64,000 bases of DNA from Micromonospora kangleipakensis (GTDB taxonomy: Bacteria > Actinomycetota > Actinomycetes > Mycobacteriales > Micromonosporaceae). Below are positions 26,434-41,207 of the stretch, piece after piece; the stretch's first letter is position 1, and each line of letters begins with the position of its first letter. The notes below the pieces were generated by a model that ran no database searches, had not been told where the DNA came from, and saw only the letters and a list, made by a program, of their open reading frames with translations. The stretch covers positions 6,634,001 through 6,698,000 of the forward strand of contig NZ_SHLD01000001.1 in the NCBI RefSeq assembly GCF_004217615.1, given 5' to 3'. Both the position numbers and the translations under genes were made by a program.

Positions 26434-27764
26434 CGCTTCAGCAGCCGGCGGGCGTCGGCGACGGTCACCACCGACCCGGTGATCAGCACGCCGACCCCGG
26501 ACAGCTCGCCGGGCACGTCGGACTCGGCCTCGGCGATGGCCGCCTCGATGGCGTCCGGCATCTCCTCGGCGACCTCCACCCGCTCCGGCCCGAAGAACTC
26601 CCGGGCCAGCTCGGCGAGCTCGTCGACCGGCATCGCGCGGGGCGAGCTGTTGCCGGTGACCACCAGCGAGTCGAGCACCGGCTCCAGCAGCTCCAGCAGG
26701 CCGGCGGCGTCCTTGTCGCCGAGCACGGCGAGCACGCCGACCAGCTTGCTGAACGCGAACTCCTCCTGCAGCGCGGTGACCGTGGCGGCCATCCCGTGCG
26801 GGTTGTGCGCGCCGTCGAGCAGGACCGTCGGGGCGGTGCGGACCTTCTCCAGCCGGCCGGGCGAGCTGGTCGCGGCGAAGCCCTCCCGGACGGCCTCGAT
26901 GTCGAGCTGCCGCCGGGCGCCGGCGCCCAGGAACGCCTCGACGGCGGCGAGCGCCACGGCGGCGTTCTGTGCCTGGTGGGCGCCGTGCAGCGGGATGAAG
27001 ATCTCGTCGTAGACGCCGCCGAGGCCCTGGATGGTGAGCACCTGGCCGCCGACGGCGACCACCCGGCCCAGCACGCCGAACTCGGCGCCCTCCCGCGCGA
27101 CGGTGGCGCCCACCTCGGCGCAGCGCTCCAGGATCGGCCGGGCGGCCTCCTCCTCCTGCGCGGCGCAGATGACGGTCGCGCCGGAGTGGATGATGCCGGC
27201 CTTGTGCAGCGCGATGTCCTCGATGGTGTCGCCGAGCCACTCGGTGTGGTCCAGCCCGATCGGGGTGAGCACGGCCACCCCGGCCTGGATCACGTTGGTG
27301 GCGTCCTCGGCGCCGCCGAGCCCGACCTCGACCACGGCGACGTCGACCGGCGCGTCGGCGAACGTGGCGAACGCCAACGCGGTGGTCAGGTCGAAGTAGG
27401 TCAGCGGCTCGGCGGAGCGCTGGTCGACCAGCTCGGCCAGCGGCTCCACCTCCCGGTACGTGGCGACGAAGCGCTCCTCGCTGACCGGCTCCCCGTCCAG
27501 GCTGATCCGCTCCCGGACGGTCTCCAGGTGCGGGCTGGTGTAGCGACCGGTGTGCAGGCCGAAGGCCCGCAGCAGCGAGTCGATCATCCGGGCCGTCGAG
27601 GTCTTCCCGTTGGTCCCGGTCAGGTGGATCGACGGGTACGCCCGCTGCGGACTGCCGAGCAGGTCGAGCAGCATCTCGATGCGGTCCAGCTCGAAGTGCA
27701 TGCGGGTGAATCCGCGAGCCGCCAGGGCGGCGTCGACGGCGGCGAATTCGGTGCGGTCGGTCAC
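26430..27764 (-). CDS. folC: Folylpolyglutamate synthase/dihydrofolate synthase
   Basis: ATP-dependent ligase adding glutamate to dihydropteroate/folates. 444 aa from a GTG at 27764 whose GTGA overlaps the valS stop. P-loop [10 protein letters not shown] near residue 50, then [14 protein letters not shown], the GLGG motif ([14 protein letters not shown]), GLDHTEWLG and in the C-terminal domain [11 protein letters not shown]. All the expected Mur-ligase-like residues are present. Forms an operon valS-folC-DUF4233, all overlapping by 4 bases. Confidence 0.97.
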   Translation of the reverse strand: MTDRTEFAAVDAALAARGFTRMHFELDRIEMLLDLLGSPQRAYPSIHLTGTNGKTSTARMIDSLLRAFGLHTGRYTSPHLETVRERISLDGEPVSEERFVATYREVEPLAELVDQRSAEPLTYFDLTTALAFATFADAPVDVAVVEVGLGGAEDATNVIQAGVAVLTPIGLDHTEWLGDTIEDIALHKAGIIHSGATVICAAQEEEAARPILERCAEVGATVAREGAEFGVLGRVVAVGGQVLTIQGLGGVYDEIFIPLHGAHQAQNAAVALAAVEAFLGAGARRQLDIEAVREGFAATSSPGRLEKVRTAPTVLLDGAHNPHGMAATVTALQEEFAFSKLVGVLAVLGDKDAAGLLELLEPVLDSLVVTGNSSPRAMPVDELAELAREFFGPERVEVAEEMPDAIEAAIAEAESDVPGELSGVGVLITGSVVTVADARRLLKR

Positions 27765-30379
27765 GAGGGCAGCACCTCCAGGGCAGCGTCGATCCGGATA
27801 AGGTCGGCCTCGGCCACGGCGAGCCGTTCGCGGATCTTGGCCACCACCGGCTCCGGGGCCTTCCCGACGAAGGCCGGGTTGTCCAGCTTCGCCCGCGCCT
27901 GCGCGGCCTCCTTCTCGGCGGCCGCCCGGTCCTTGGTGAGCCGGGCCCGCTCGGCGGCCACGTCGATCGAGCCACGGGTGTCCAGCGCGACGCTGACCTC
28001 CCCCGGCATGGCGAGCGTGGCACTGGCCTGGAAGTCCTCGGCGGGCGCGTCCAGCCGGACCAGCGACCGGATCAGCGACTCGTGCGCGGCGATACCCGCC
28101 GGCGCGAGGCCGTCCAGCCGGGCCGCGACCCGCTGCGTCGGCCGCAGCCCCTGGTCCGACCGGAACCGGCGGATCTCGGTCACCACCCGCTGGAGGGTGC
28201 CGACCTCGACTTCCGCGGCGTCGTCGATCAGCGTACGGTCGGCCACCGGCCAGGCGGCGGTGAGCACCGTCTCGCCGCCGGTCAACGCGCTCCACAGCTC
28301 GTCGGTGACGAACGGGATCACCGGGTGCAGCAGCCGCAGCAGCTGGTCCAGCACGTGCCCGAGCACGCGCCGGGTGGCGTCGGCGGCCGGGCCGCCCTCG
28401 GCGAGCACCGGCTTGCTCAGCTCCACGTACCAGTCGCAGACGTCGTCCCAGGCGAAGTGGTACAGCAGGTCGCAGACCTTCGCGAACTCGTACGCCTCGA
28501 ACTGCTCGTCCACCTCGGCGGTGACGTGCGCCAGCCGGGAGAGGATCCACCGGTCGACGGTCGACAGCGTCGCGGGCTCCGGCAGCGGCCCGTCGGTGTG
28601 CGCGCCGTTCAGCTGCGCGAACCGGGTGGCGTTCCAGAGCTTGTTGCAGAAGTTGCGGGAGCCCTGGCACCACTCCTCGCTGACCGGCACGTCCTGCCCG
28701 GGGTTGGCGCCCCGGGCGAGGGTGAACCGGGTGGCGTCGGCGCCGAAGCGGCCGATCCAGTCCAGCGGGTCGACCACGTTGCCGAACGACTTCGACATCT
28801 TCTTGCCGTGCTCGTCGCGGACCATGCCGTGCAGCGCCACCACGTCGAACGGCTGGACGCCGTCCATCGCGTACAGGCCGAACATCATCATCCGGGCGAC
28901 CCAGAAGAAGAGGATGTCGTACCCGGTGACCAGCACACTGGTCGGGTAGAACTTCGCCAGGTCCGGGGTCTGCTCGGGCCAGCCCAGGGTGGAGAACGGC
29001 CACAGGCCGCTGGAGAACCAGGTGTCGAGGACGTCCTCGTCCTGGCGCCAGCCCTCGCCGGTGGGCGGCTGCTCATCGGGGCCGACGCAGACGATCTCGC
29101 CGCCCGGGCCGTACCAGACCGGGATCCGGTGGCCCCACCAGAGCTGCCGGGAGATGCACCAGTCGTGCATGTTGTCGACCCAGGCGAAGTACCGCTTGGC
29201 CAGCTCGGCCGGCTCGATCTTGACCCGGCCGTCGCGCACCGCGTCACCGGCCGCCTTTGCCAGCGGGGCGGTGTTGACGAACCACTGCAGCGACAGTCGC
29301 GGCTCGACGGTGGTCTTGCACCGGGAGCAGTGCCCCACGGCGTGCACGTACGGCCGCTTCTCGGCCACGATCCGGCCCTGCTCGCGCAGCGCGGCGACGA
29401 TCGCCGGGCGGGCCTCGTACCGGTCCAGGCCCTGGAACGGGCCATGCGCGGTGATGATGCCCCGCTCGTCCATGATCGTCAGCGCGGGCAGGTCGTGCCG
29501 CTGGCCGATCTCGAAGTCGTTGGGGTCGTGCGCCGGGGTCACCTTCACCATGCCGGTGCCGAAGCTCGGATCGACGTGCTCGTCGGCGACGATCGGGATC
29601 CGCCGGTCGGTGAGCGGCACGGCGACCTCGGTGCCGATCAGGTGCCGGTACCGCTCGTCGTCGGGGTGCACCGCCACCGCGGTGTCGCCGAGCATCGTCT
29701 CCGCCCGGGTGGTGGCCACCACGACGTCGTCGCTGTAGCGGATGGAGATGAGCTCACCCTCGTCGTCGGTGTGCTCCACCTCGATGTCGGACAGGGCGGT
29801 CAGGCAGCGCGGGCACCAGTTGATGATCCGGTTGGCCCGGTAGATGAGGCCGTCGTCGAAGAGCTTCTTGAACATGGTCTGCACGGCCCGGGACAGGCCC
29901 TCGTCCATGGTGAAGCGCTCACGGTCCCAGTCGACGGCGTCGCCGAGCCGGCGCATCTGGCCGAGGATCGCGCCGCCGGACTCGGCCTTCCACTGCCAGA
30001 CCCGCTCGACGAACTTCTCCCGGCCGAGGTCGTGCCGGGACAGCCCCTCGGTGGCGAGCTGCCGCTCGACCAGGTTCTGGGTGGCGATGCCGGCGTGGTC
30101 CATGCCGGGCAGCCAGAGCGCCTCGAAGCCCTGCATCTTCTTCCGCCGGGTGAGGGCGTCCATCAGCGTGTGCTCGAACGCGTGGCCCATGTGCAGCGAG
30201 CCGGTGACGTTCGGGGGCGGGATGACGATGGTGAAGGGGGGCTTGTCGCTCTCCGCCGACGCCCGGAAGTGGCCGGCGGCTACCCACTGCTCGTACCGTC
30301 GCTGCTCTACCTCGCCGGGCTGGTACTGGCCGGCAAGGGTCGGGGCGTCGGGGCGTCGGGCATCCAGTCTCTCGGTCAC
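27761..30379 (-). CDS. valS: Valyl-tRNA synthetase
   Basis: 872 aa. Class I motif SLHMGHAF at residues 61-68 and KKMSKSFGN near 527. The editing domain contains [15 protein letters not shown] and [11 protein letters not shown]. The C-terminal coiled-coil tRNA arm ([19 protein letters not shown]) is intact. First gene of valS-folC-DUF4233. No T-box is seen upstream; the 69-base gap to the divergent 30449 gene is too short for one. Confidence 0.98.
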   Translation of the reverse strand: MTERLDARRPDAPTLAGQYQPGEVEQRRYEQWVAAGHFRASAESDKPPFTIVIPPPNVTGSLHMGHAFEHTLMDALTRRKKMQGFEALWLPGMDHAGIATQNLVERQLATEGLSRHDLGREKFVERVWQWKAESGGAILGQMRRLGDAVDWDRERFTMDEGLSRAVQTMFKKLFDDGLIYRANRIINWCPRCLTALSDIEVEHTDDEGELISIRYSDDVVVATTRAETMLGDTAVAVHPDDERYRHLIGTEVAVPLTDRRIPIVADEHVDPSFGTGMVKVTPAHDPNDFEIGQRHDLPALTIMDERGIITAHGPFQGLDRYEARPAIVAALREQGRIVAEKRPYVHAVGHCSRCKTTVEPRLSLQWFVNTAPLAKAAGDAVRDGRVKIEPAELAKRYFAWVDNMHDWCISRQLWWGHRIPVWYGPGGEIVCVGPDEQPPTGEGWRQDEDVLDTWFSSGLWPFSTLGWPEQTPDLAKFYPTSVLVTGYDILFFWVARMMMFGLYAMDGVQPFDVVALHGMVRDEHGKKMSKSFGNVVDPLDWIGRFGADATRFTLARGANPGQDVPVSEEWCQGSRNFCNKLWNATRFAQLNGAHTDGPLPEPATLSTVDRWILSRLAHVTAEVDEQFEAYEFAKVCDLLYHFAWDDVCDWYVELSKPVLAEGGPAADATRRVLGHVLDQLLRLLHPVIPFVTDELWSALTGGETVLTAAWPVADRTLIDDAAEVEVGTLQRVVTEIRRFRSDQGLRPTQRVAARLDGLAPAGIAAHESLIRSLVRLDAPAEDFQASATLAMPGEVSVALDTRGSIDVAAERARLTKDRAAAEKEAAQARAKLDNPAFVGKAPEPVVAKIRERLAVAEADLIRIDAALEVLPS

Positions 30380-30448
30380 CCTGAAAGTCTACGGAGCGCT
30401 TCGGCGGACCCGACGTGCGCCACCTGTTGTTCGCGTACGGTGGCGAAC

Positions 30449-31129
30449 ATGTCCGACGCACATCTCACCGAGCGTCTGCTCGGCGACGGGCCCGAGCCGG
30501 TCGACCTGACCGACGAGCCGATCCAGCTGAGCCGCCGCGACCCGGAGAACGACCCCGAGCGGGGCCGTACGCCCTCCCGCCGCCGGCGGATGGTGCTCGC
30601 CGTCGCGCTGGTCGCCGGCTTGGCGGGGATCGGTGCGCTCGGCGCCGGCGGCTGGCGGGTGCTGCAGCAGAAGGACACCGACCTCTCCACCCCGGCGAAG
30701 GTGGCCGGGCTCACCCGCGACGACAGCGAGCGGGCCCGCAGCACCGCGGACTACCTGCGCAGCGGCTTCGCCGCCGACATCGAACTGGATCGCAGCTTCG
30801 GCACGGTCTACAGCGACCCGGCGGACGCCAAGCGGGTGGTGCTCGTCTTCGGCGGCACCACGCTGCTCTGGCAGCCCGAGCGGGACCTGGACAGCCTCTT
30901 CGGCCTGATGGCCGACGAGACCGGCAAGGTGACCGGCCTGCGCGAGGTGTCCGCCGGCCGGCTGGGCGGCGTGATGAAGTGCGGGGTCACCGGCGGCGAC
31001 GGCGGCGACTTCACCGTGTGCGGGTGGGCCGACCACGGCAGCGTGGTGATGGCGATGTTCCCGGGGCGCTCCGTCGACGAGGCCGCCGGCCTGTTCCGCC
31101 AGCTCCGCGAGGGCATCCAGAGCCGCTGA
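30449..31129 (+). CDS. Single-pass membrane protein, uncharacterised domain (paralogue of 9595-11223)
   Basis: 226 aa from the ATG at 30449. TACGGT, a plausible -10, ends 7 bases before the ATG, so the mRNA may be leaderless. A short acidic cytosolic part (TERLLGDGPEPVDLTDEP) precedes one transmembrane segment (MVLAVALVAGLAGIGALGAG) and an external domain with VLVFGGTTLLWQPERDLD, KCGVT and VCGWADHGSVVMAMF. The order and spacing of VFGGT, Cys, Cys, DHGS match the external domain of the larger protein at 9595. No known family. Divergent from valS and convergent with the rrn operon. Confidence 0.85.
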   Translation: MSDAHLTERLLGDGPEPVDLTDEPIQLSRRDPENDPERGRTPSRRRRMVLAVALVAGLAGIGALGAGGWRVLQQKDTDLSTPAKVAGLTRDDSERARSTADYLRSGFAADIELDRSFGTVYSDPADAKRVVLVFGGTTLLWQPERDLDSLFGLMADETGKVTGLREVSAGRLGGVMKCGVTGGDGGDFTVCGWADHGSVVMAMFPGRSVDEAAGLFRQLREGIQSR

Positions 31130-31211
31130 CCGGTCCCGGGGCACGGCGCGGGTCGCCCGCGGCGGGCCGCCGCTCGCCCGTGAACCGGGCCCGGGAAACG
31201 GGTCGGAAACG

Positions 31212-31245
31212 CAGATGAGGCCACCCCGAAGGGTGACCTCATCTG
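31212..31245 (-). terminator. rrn operon terminator
   Basis: 15-bp hairpin with a UUCG tetraloop and one G-U pair (CAGATGAGG stem base) just after the 5S 3' end, read on the minus strand and followed by CGTTTCC. It is the first strong hairpin after the rRNA genes. Confidence 0.85.
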
Positions 31246-31253
31246 GAAAGATT

Positions 31254-31372
31254 GTCCGGCGGCGTCCTACTCTCCCACACCCTCCCGAGTGCAGTACCAT
31301 CGGCGCTGGAGGGCTTAGCTTCCGGGTTCGGAATGTGACCGGGCGTTTCCCCTCCGCCATGACCGCCGTAAC
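31254..31372 (-). rRNA. rrf: 5S ribosomal RNA
   Basis: On the minus strand GTTACGGCGGTCATGGCGG begins the gene and GTAGGACGCCGCCGGAC ends it; the two ends pair as helix I. The internal CCGAACCCGGAAGCTAAG is the universal 5S core. About 119 bases; ends are estimated from helix I. Confidence 0.95.
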
Positions 31373-31415
31373 TCTATCGACATGTCAAACAACACCACCA
31401 CAGTGGTCTGTTGTT

Positions 31416-31454
31416 CGTTTGTCGGGAGTTGCACAGTGGACGCGTAGCTTCTTT

Positions 31455-31463
<9 letters not shown>
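31416..31463 (-). other. 3' arm of the 23S processing stem
   Basis: Complementary, with a few mismatches, to 34557-34603 on the other side of 23S: the shared blocks include GCACAGTGGACGCG, CTTTGT and GTCAAG. The two arms would form the long helix that RNase III cuts to release pre-23S. The arm overlaps the estimated 23S 3' end. Confidence 0.75.
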
Positions 31464-36455
<4,992 letters not shown>

Positions 36456-36659
36456 CTTGTTGAAACAGTCATCCCGGCAACAAAAAGTGTTGCCAAAGGA
36501 ATCCAAACCAGCAAACCCCTCCCGAAGAAAGGACTGCCAGTCCGGGGTATAAATCAATTTGGCACTGGCTTATCAAGCACCCTGTTGAGTTCTCAAAGAA
36601 CAACCACACACCATCCGGAAGCTCTACTCTGTAGAACCCCCGTCCGGGGCAACCTCTCT

Positions 36660-36688
36660 AACTTACCCGGTCCGATCTTCGTTGTCAA
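36660..36688 (-). promoter_or_regulatory. rrn promoter (proximal)
   Basis: On the minus strand TTGACA (36683-36688), 17 bases, TAAGTT (36660-36665). A perfect -35 and good -10 with ideal spacing, about 200 bases before the 16S 5' end. The best housekeeping promoter in the window. Confidence 0.85.
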
Positions 36689-36978
36689 CCTCGTGTCCGA
36701 GGAGATCAACTTGGTTCGGTCCGATCCACGCTGACGCACGCCGTACCCGGCGGTCGTTTCTGTCGTGGGAAGCGGCAGACCGGCCGATCGCCGCTCTCGC
36801 GGCCACCCGCCCGGCTCCCTGCCGGCTTTCGAACTTTACCCGGCCGGCTCCGCGATCGCAACTCCGTGTTGCTCGGAGTCTCTCGCACCGCCCGAATCCT
36901 CAGTCTCGCTCGGCGTCTCCGCCACGAGCCTGGTGCCCGCTCTCGACCGGTTTGTCCGGCCTCCCGCGTGCAGAGAGA

Positions 36979-37007
36979 AAGTTACGCGGATGGTCCCGAG
37001 AAGGCAA
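36979..37007 (-). promoter_or_regulatory. rrn promoter (distal candidate)
   Basis: TTGCCT (37002-37007), 17 bases, TAACTT (36979-36984) on the minus strand, about 320 bases before the proximal promoter. Actinobacterial rrn operons often have several promoters in tandem, so a second start here is plausible but less certain. Confidence 0.4.
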
Positions 37008-37114
37008 ATCAACGTCCGTCACTGATTCATGTGGCCGGCGAACAGGCATCCGACATGTGGATGACGACCGGCGGAGGGGACCACCGGCGGCCCCGCCGTG
37101 CCAGAGTGTCTGGC

Positions 37115-37333
37115 ATGGATGACGTGTCCCCCGCGCCGGCCGCCGAGGAAGCGTTGCTCGGGCTCCTGCTGCCCTTCTGGCAGTTGGTTATCGGCGGGTT
37201 CGTGCTCTTCGTCGTCCTGGTGTCGGTCAGGCGGCTCGCGCGACGGGGCCCGTCCCGGATGACGACCGCACTGCTCGTCACCGCCGCGGCGATCGCCGGC
37301 TTCACTGTCGTCGGCGTCCTGCTGGAGGGCTGA
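37115..37333 (+). CDS. Small two-helix membrane protein (72 aa)
   Basis: Starts at an ATG at 37115 (MDDVSPAPAAEEALLGLL). Two hydrophobic segments: LPFWQLVIGGFVLFVVLVSV followed by basic RRLARRGPSR, and ALLVTAAAIAGFTVVGVLL. The positive loop suggests both ends outside the cytosol. No clear ribosome binding site. It lies between the rrn promoter and a nitrilase gene (convergent). Unknown family; reality supported by the segment pattern and codon use only. Confidence 0.5.
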   Translation: MDDVSPAPAAEEALLGLLLPFWQLVIGGFVLFVVLVSVRRLARRGPSRMTTALLVTAAAIAGFTVVGVLLEG

Positions 37334-37339
37334 CCGCGC

Positions 37340-38137
37340 TCAGAGCCGCCGGTTCGCGAGACTCGGCAGCTCCGCCCGGATCGTGCCGAGCCGCTCCAGG
37401 TCCAGGTCGGTGACGGCGAAGCCCGGCCCGTCCGGCACCTGGCTCAGCACCGTCCCCCACGGGTCCACCACCATGCTGCGCCCGAAACAGGTCCGCCCCG
37501 GCTCGTGGTCGCCGGTCTGGCCGGCGGCCGCGACGAAGCACTGGTTCTCGATCGCCCGGGCGCGCAGCAGGACCTCCCAGTGGTCCCGCCCGGTGTGCAT
37601 CATGAAGGCCGCGGGCACGACGAGGAGTTGCGCGCCGCCCTCGCTGGCGAGTTGCCGGTAGAGCTCCGGGAAGCGCAGGTCGTAGCAGATCGACAGGCCC
37701 ACCCGCAGGCCCTCGACGTCGACCACCACGGGCTGGTCCCCGGGCGCCACGGTCGCCGACTCGAGGTACGACACCCGGCCCGGGATCTCCACGTCGTACA
37801 GATGGATCTTGCGATAGCTGGCGGCGAGGGCGCCCGTGCGGTCGAAGACCAGCGAGGTGTTCCAGGTGTGCTCCGGATCGGGACCCGCCTCGTGGAAGGA
37901 ACCGGCGACCACCCAGATGCCGAGCCGGCGAGCCACCGCGGCGAAGAACTCCCCCACCACGCCGTCCACCGGCTCGGGCTCCGGCATGCCCTTCGCCGGG
38001 CCGAGGTAGTCCACGTACTCCGGCAGGACGGCGAGGTCGGCATCGGCCGCCGCGGCCCTGGCCAGCAGGGCCTCGGCGGCGGCGAGGTTCGCCGGCCGGT
38101 CGTCGCGGGCGTTGAGCTGGCAGACGGCGACGCGCAT
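37340..38137 (-). CDS. Carbon-nitrogen hydrolase (nitrilase superfamily)
   Basis: 265 aa, start ATG at 38137 (MRVAVCQLNARDD). The catalytic triad is in place: Glu40 (LAVLPEY), Lys110 (SYRKIHLYD) and Cys151 (GLSICYDLRFPELYR). The last motif resembles the Nit1/Nit2-like group, deaminated glutathione amidase or omega-amidase, rather than true nitrilases, so it probably removes amide nitrogen from a small metabolite such as a damaged glutathione or mycothiol relative. Upstream of it on the same strand is the EamA transporter gene 39 bases away. Confidence 0.93.
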   Translation of the reverse strand: MRVAVCQLNARDDRPANLAAAEALLARAAAADADLAVLPEYVDYLGPAKGMPEPEPVDGVVGEFFAAVARRLGIWVVAGSFHEAGPDPEHTWNTSLVFDRTGALAASYRKIHLYDVEIPGRVSYLESATVAPGDQPVVVDVEGLRVGLSICYDLRFPELYRQLASEGGAQLLVVPAAFMMHTGRDHWEVLLRARAIENQCFVAAAGQTGDHEPGRTCFGRSMVVDPWGTVLSQVPDGPGFAVTDLDLERLGTIRAELPSLANRRL

Positions 38138-38176
38138 GGGGTCAGCGTACGGACGGGCGGCGGTCGACGACAGGGC

Positions 38177-39010
38177 TCAGAGGCTCGCCAGGACCAGGGC
38201 CCCTGCGGCGAACCCCAGACCGGCGATCTGCGCCGGCCGGAGACGCTCCCGGTCCACGGCGAGCGCGAGGAGCACGGTGCTCGCCGGGTACAGCGCGGCG
38301 ATCGCCGCCACGATGCTCAGGTGGCCCCGGCTCGCCGCCGCCAGGTAGAGCGCGTTCGCCGCCGAGTCCAGCAAGCCGGCCGCCGCGGCCCAGCCGAGTA
38401 CCCGGGGCCCGAGCCGCAGGCTCACCCCGGCACGCGCGGCCAGCGCGAGTCCGAAGCCGATCGAGCTGACCCGCACGGCCAGCACCGGCCACATCCCGGC
38501 GTCCTCGTCGGCCTGGCCGAGCAGGGCGAAGAAGACGCCGAAGAGCGCGCCCGCGCCGAGGGCCATTCCCACCAGCCGCGGGGACACCGCCCCGGAGCGG
38601 CCACCCTCCCCGAGGCTGACCAGGGCGATGGCCAGCACGGCGAGGCCGGCGCCGCAGAGCGCGAGGGTGCCGGGCGACTGGGCGGTGACCAGGCCGGCGA
38701 CGATCGGCACCAGGGCGGCCGTGATCGCGGTGACCGGTGCGACGACCGCCATCATCCCGCCGGCGAGGGCCCGGTAGAGCAGCACGACGCCGGCGGCGCC
38801 GGCCACCCCGGCGAGCAGGCCCCAGACCAGGTCGACGGTGTGCGGCGTGCCGGGCACCACCAGCACGAGCGCGAGCAGCAGCGGGACGCTCAGCAGCTGT
38901 GAGACCACCGTGACGGCGATCGGGTCGGCCCGGCGGGACGCCTTTCCGCCGGAGAAGTCGGCCGTGCCGAACGCGACTGCGGACACTGCCGCGAGCACAA
39001 TGGGGAACAT
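38177..39010 (-). CDS. EamA/DMT-family transporter
   Basis: 277 aa from the ATG at 39010 (MFPIVLAAVSAVAFG); a TTG at 39028 would add six residues. Ten hydrophobic segments arranged as two EamA repeats, the first starting FGTADFSGGKASRRADP and the second LVGMALGAGALFGVFFALLG. Drug/metabolite transporters of this kind usually export amino acids or small metabolites. It is divergent from an XRE-cupin regulator, with a 41-base gap holding a dyad, so that regulator very likely controls it. Confidence 0.9.
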   Translation of the reverse strand: MFPIVLAAVSAVAFGTADFSGGKASRRADPIAVTVVSQLLSVPLLLALVLVVPGTPHTVDLVWGLLAGVAGAAGVVLLYRALAGGMMAVVAPVTAITAALVPIVAGLVTAQSPGTLALCGAGLAVLAIALVSLGEGGRSGAVSPRLVGMALGAGALFGVFFALLGQADEDAGMWPVLAVRVSSIGFGLALAARAGVSLRLGPRVLGWAAAAGLLDSAANALYLAAASRGHLSIVAAIAALYPASTVLLALAVDRERLRPAQIAGLGFAAGALVLASL

Positions 39011-39024
39011 CCGGATGTCGTACC

Positions 39025-39050
39025 ACAATATTAACCGCGAAGGATAGTGT
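39025..39050. promoter_or_regulatory. Imperfect dyad between EamA and XRE-cupin genes
   Basis: ACAATAT (39025-39031) and ATAGTGT (39044-39050), arms matching at 6 of 7 positions, centred in the 41-base divergent gap. AAGGA, the ribosome binding site of the regulator gene, lies inside it. A likely autoregulatory operator. Confidence 0.45.
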
Positions 39051-39051
39051 G

Positions 39052-39678
39052 ATGACCGACGCCAGTGCCGGGCGGGTGAGCGCGGTGACCTCCGCCGTCG
39101 CGCGGCAGGTACGCGAACTGCGGGCCGCGCGCGGCTGGTCCTTCGAGGAGCTGGCGGGGCGGTCCGGGGTCAGCAAGGGCATGCTCGTGCAGATCGAAGG
39201 GGCCCGGACCAACCCGAGCATCGGCACGCTCTGCCGGGTCGCGGACGCCTTCGGGGTCAACATCGCCCAGCTCCTCGAGCCGGCGGAGGAGAGCACCGTG
39301 CGGATCACCGCCGCCGGCGAGGCGCCGGTGCTCTGGCGGGGCGAGCACGGCGGAAGCGCTCAGCTGCTCAGCGGCCTGGGCGAGCCGGACCTGGTCGAAC
39401 TCTGGGACTGGCGGCTGGAGCCGGGCGAGACGCACCACTCCCCCGACCACCCCCGCGGTACCCGGGAGGTGCTGCACGTCCTGACCGGCACGGCGACGGT
39501 CGTGGTCGACGGCGTCGCGCACGTCGTACGGGCCGGGGAGACGATCGAGTTCCACGCCGACCGGGAGCACGGCTACCGCAACACGGGCGACGAGCCGGTG
39601 CGGCTGGCGATGGTGGTCGTCACCCCGTCGGGCGAATGGGACCGGCGGACCCGCTCACGCCGACCGCGCCCGGAATGA
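39052..39678 (+). CDS. XRE-family regulator with cupin domain
   Basis: 208 aa from the ATG at 39052, 7 bases after AAGGA. An XRE helix-turn-helix (RGWSFEELAGRSGVSKGML ... GVNIAQLLE) covers residues about 20-80; a cupin_2 domain (EPGETHHSPDHPRGTREVLH ... FHADREHGYRNTGDEPVRL) covers about 120-190 with His residues that could bind metal or ligand. This two-domain regulator often controls an adjacent transporter gene, here the divergent EamA protein. Confidence 0.93.
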   Translation: MTDASAGRVSAVTSAVARQVRELRAARGWSFEELAGRSGVSKGMLVQIEGARTNPSIGTLCRVADAFGVNIAQLLEPAEESTVRITAAGEAPVLWRGEHGGSAQLLSGLGEPDLVELWDWRLEPGETHHSPDHPRGTREVLHVLTGTATVVVDGVAHVVRAGETIEFHADREHGYRNTGDEPVRLAMVVVTPSGEWDRRTRSRRPRPE

Positions 39679-39702
39679 TCCCGGGCGCGGTCGGTACGGC
39701 GA

Positions 39703-40998
39703 TCAGGCGGACTTCTCCTCGCGGTCCCGACGAGCCCGGCGACCGGTGAACTCGCGGGGCACGATCGTCGGGTTGACGTTCTCCAGGACCACCTCGCGGG
39801 TGATCAGCACGCGGGCGGCATCCGGGTTGCTCGGCACCTCGTACATCACGGAGAGCAGGACCTCTTCCATGATCGCCCGGAGGCCGCGGGCGCCGGTGCC
39901 GCGGAGCATCGCCTGGTCGGCGATGGCCTCCAGCGCCGGCGGCTCGAACTCCAGCTCGACGCCGTCCAGCTCGAAGAGGCGCTGGTACTGCCGGACCAGG
40001 GCGTTGCGCGGCTCGGTCAGGATTCGGACCAGCGCGGAGCGGTCGAGGCTGCGCACGTTGGTGATCACCGGGAGCCGGCCGATGAACTCCGGGATCAGCC
40101 CGAACTTGAGCATGTCCTCCGGCATGACCTGGCTGAAGATGTCGTCGGTCGACCGCTCGGAGACCGACCGGAGCCGGGCGCCGAAGCCGGTGCCGCCGGA
40201 ACCCGTCCGGGCCTCGATGATCTGGTCCAGCCCGGCGAAGGCGCCACCGCAGATGAACAGCACGTTGGTGGTGTCGATCTGGATGAACTCCTGGTGCGGG
40301 TGCTTCCGTCCGCCCTGCGGCGGCACGTTGGCCACCGTGCCTTCCAGCATCTTCAGCAGCGCCTGCTGGACGCCCTCGCCGGAGACGTCCCGGGTGATCG
40401 ACGGGTTTTCCGACTTACGGGCGATCTTGTCGACCTCGTCGATGTAGATGATCCCGGTCTCGGCGCGTTTGATGTCGTAGTCCGCGGCCTGGATCAGCTT
40501 GAGGAGGATGTTCTCCACGTCCTCGCCGACGTAGCCCGCCTCGGTGAGCGCGGTGGCGTCGGCGATCGCGAACGGGACGTTGAGCATCCGCGCGAGGGTC
40601 TGCGCCAGGTGCGTCTTGCCGCAGCCGGTCGGGCCGAGCAGCAGGATGTTGGACTTGGCCAGCTCGACGGCGTCGCTGCCGGAGCCCGGCGCGCCGGCCG
40701 ACTCGGCCTGGATCCGCTTGTAGTGGTTGTAGACCGCGACCGCGAGTGCCTTCTTGGCCTGGTCCTGCCCCACCACGTAGTTGTCGAGGAACTGGCAGAT
40801 CTCCATCGGCTTGGGAAGCTCTTCCCACTTCACCTCGCCGGACTCGGCCAGCTCCTCCTCGATGATCTCGTTGCAGAGATCGATGCACTCGTCACAGATG
40901 TACACCCCGGGGCCCGCGATCAACTTCTTGACCTGCTTCTGCGACTTGCCGCAGAAGGAGCACTTCAGTAGGTCGCCGCCGTCACCGATCCGTGCCAC
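39703..40998 (-). CDS. clpX: ATP-dependent Clp protease ATP-binding subunit ClpX
   Basis: Unfoldase of the ClpXP protease, 431 aa. The N-terminal C4 zinc finger uses Cys13, 16, 35 and 38. Walker A GPTGCGKT at 122-129, Walker [14 protein letters not shown], the RKH-like pore loop region, sensor 2 [10 protein letters not shown] near the end, and the LGF-type IGF loop equivalent EFIGRLPVI. Downstream of clpP1-clpP2 on the same strand with a hairpin between, matching the clpP1P2-clpX order in actinobacteria. Confidence 0.98.
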   Translation of the reverse strand: MARIGDGGDLLKCSFCGKSQKQVKKLIAGPGVYICDECIDLCNEIIEEELAESGEVKWEELPKPMEICQFLDNYVVGQDQAKKALAVAVYNHYKRIQAESAGAPGSGSDAVELAKSNILLLGPTGCGKTHLAQTLARMLNVPFAIADATALTEAGYVGEDVENILLKLIQAADYDIKRAETGIIYIDEVDKIARKSENPSITRDVSGEGVQQALLKMLEGTVANVPPQGGRKHPHQEFIQIDTTNVLFICGGAFAGLDQIIEARTGSGGTGFGARLRSVSERSTDDIFSQVMPEDMLKFGLIPEFIGRLPVITNVRSLDRSALVRILTEPRNALVRQYQRLFELDGVELEFEPPALEAIADQAMLRGTGARGLRAIMEEVLLSVMYEVPSNPDAARVLITREVVLENVNPTIVPREFTGRRARRDREEKSA

Positions 40999-41159
40999 CT
41001 ACGTTCTCCCTGCACTCGTCGGCCGGAACGCCGGCCCTGACCTGCGGGCGCCGGGCGCCCGTCCGTCTGTTACCCCGCCGGTCCGACCCAGCGAAGCGGT
41101 ACAGACCCGACGTTACCCGCTGGCGGAGGTTTCTCCGACCCCCAAAACGGGGTGTGTCA

Positions 41160-41193
41160 GAGGTCGGCCGGGAACGGATCCACGGCCGACCTC
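41160..41193 (-). terminator. Hairpin between clpP2 and clpX
   Basis: GAGGTCGGCCG (41160-41170) and its perfect complement (41183-41193) lie 15 bases after the clpP2 stop on the minus strand. A short CCCC/GGGG hairpin with TTTT follows. It could end clpP1P2 transcripts or partially reduce read-through to clpX. Confidence 0.65.
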
Positions 41194-41207
41194 CGACCAG
41201 GTGTTGC

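Larger units (their letters stand above)
36456..37114 (-). other. rrn leader and promoter region
   Basis: No protein gene is supported here. On the minus strand it contains two candidate sigma-70 promoters (separate entries) and, about 100-150 bases before 16S, TTCTTTGAGAACTCAACAG, a sequence typical of actinobacterial rrn leaders that probably combines box A-like antitermination and pre-16S processing functions. Short open frames in this stretch are Pro/Arg-rich shadows. Confidence 0.7.

Noticed and set aside
28082..31129. Long open frame opposite valS joined to the 30449 gene
   Set aside because: The first part is valS antisense; the real gene starts at ATG 30449, after which the text becomes regular.
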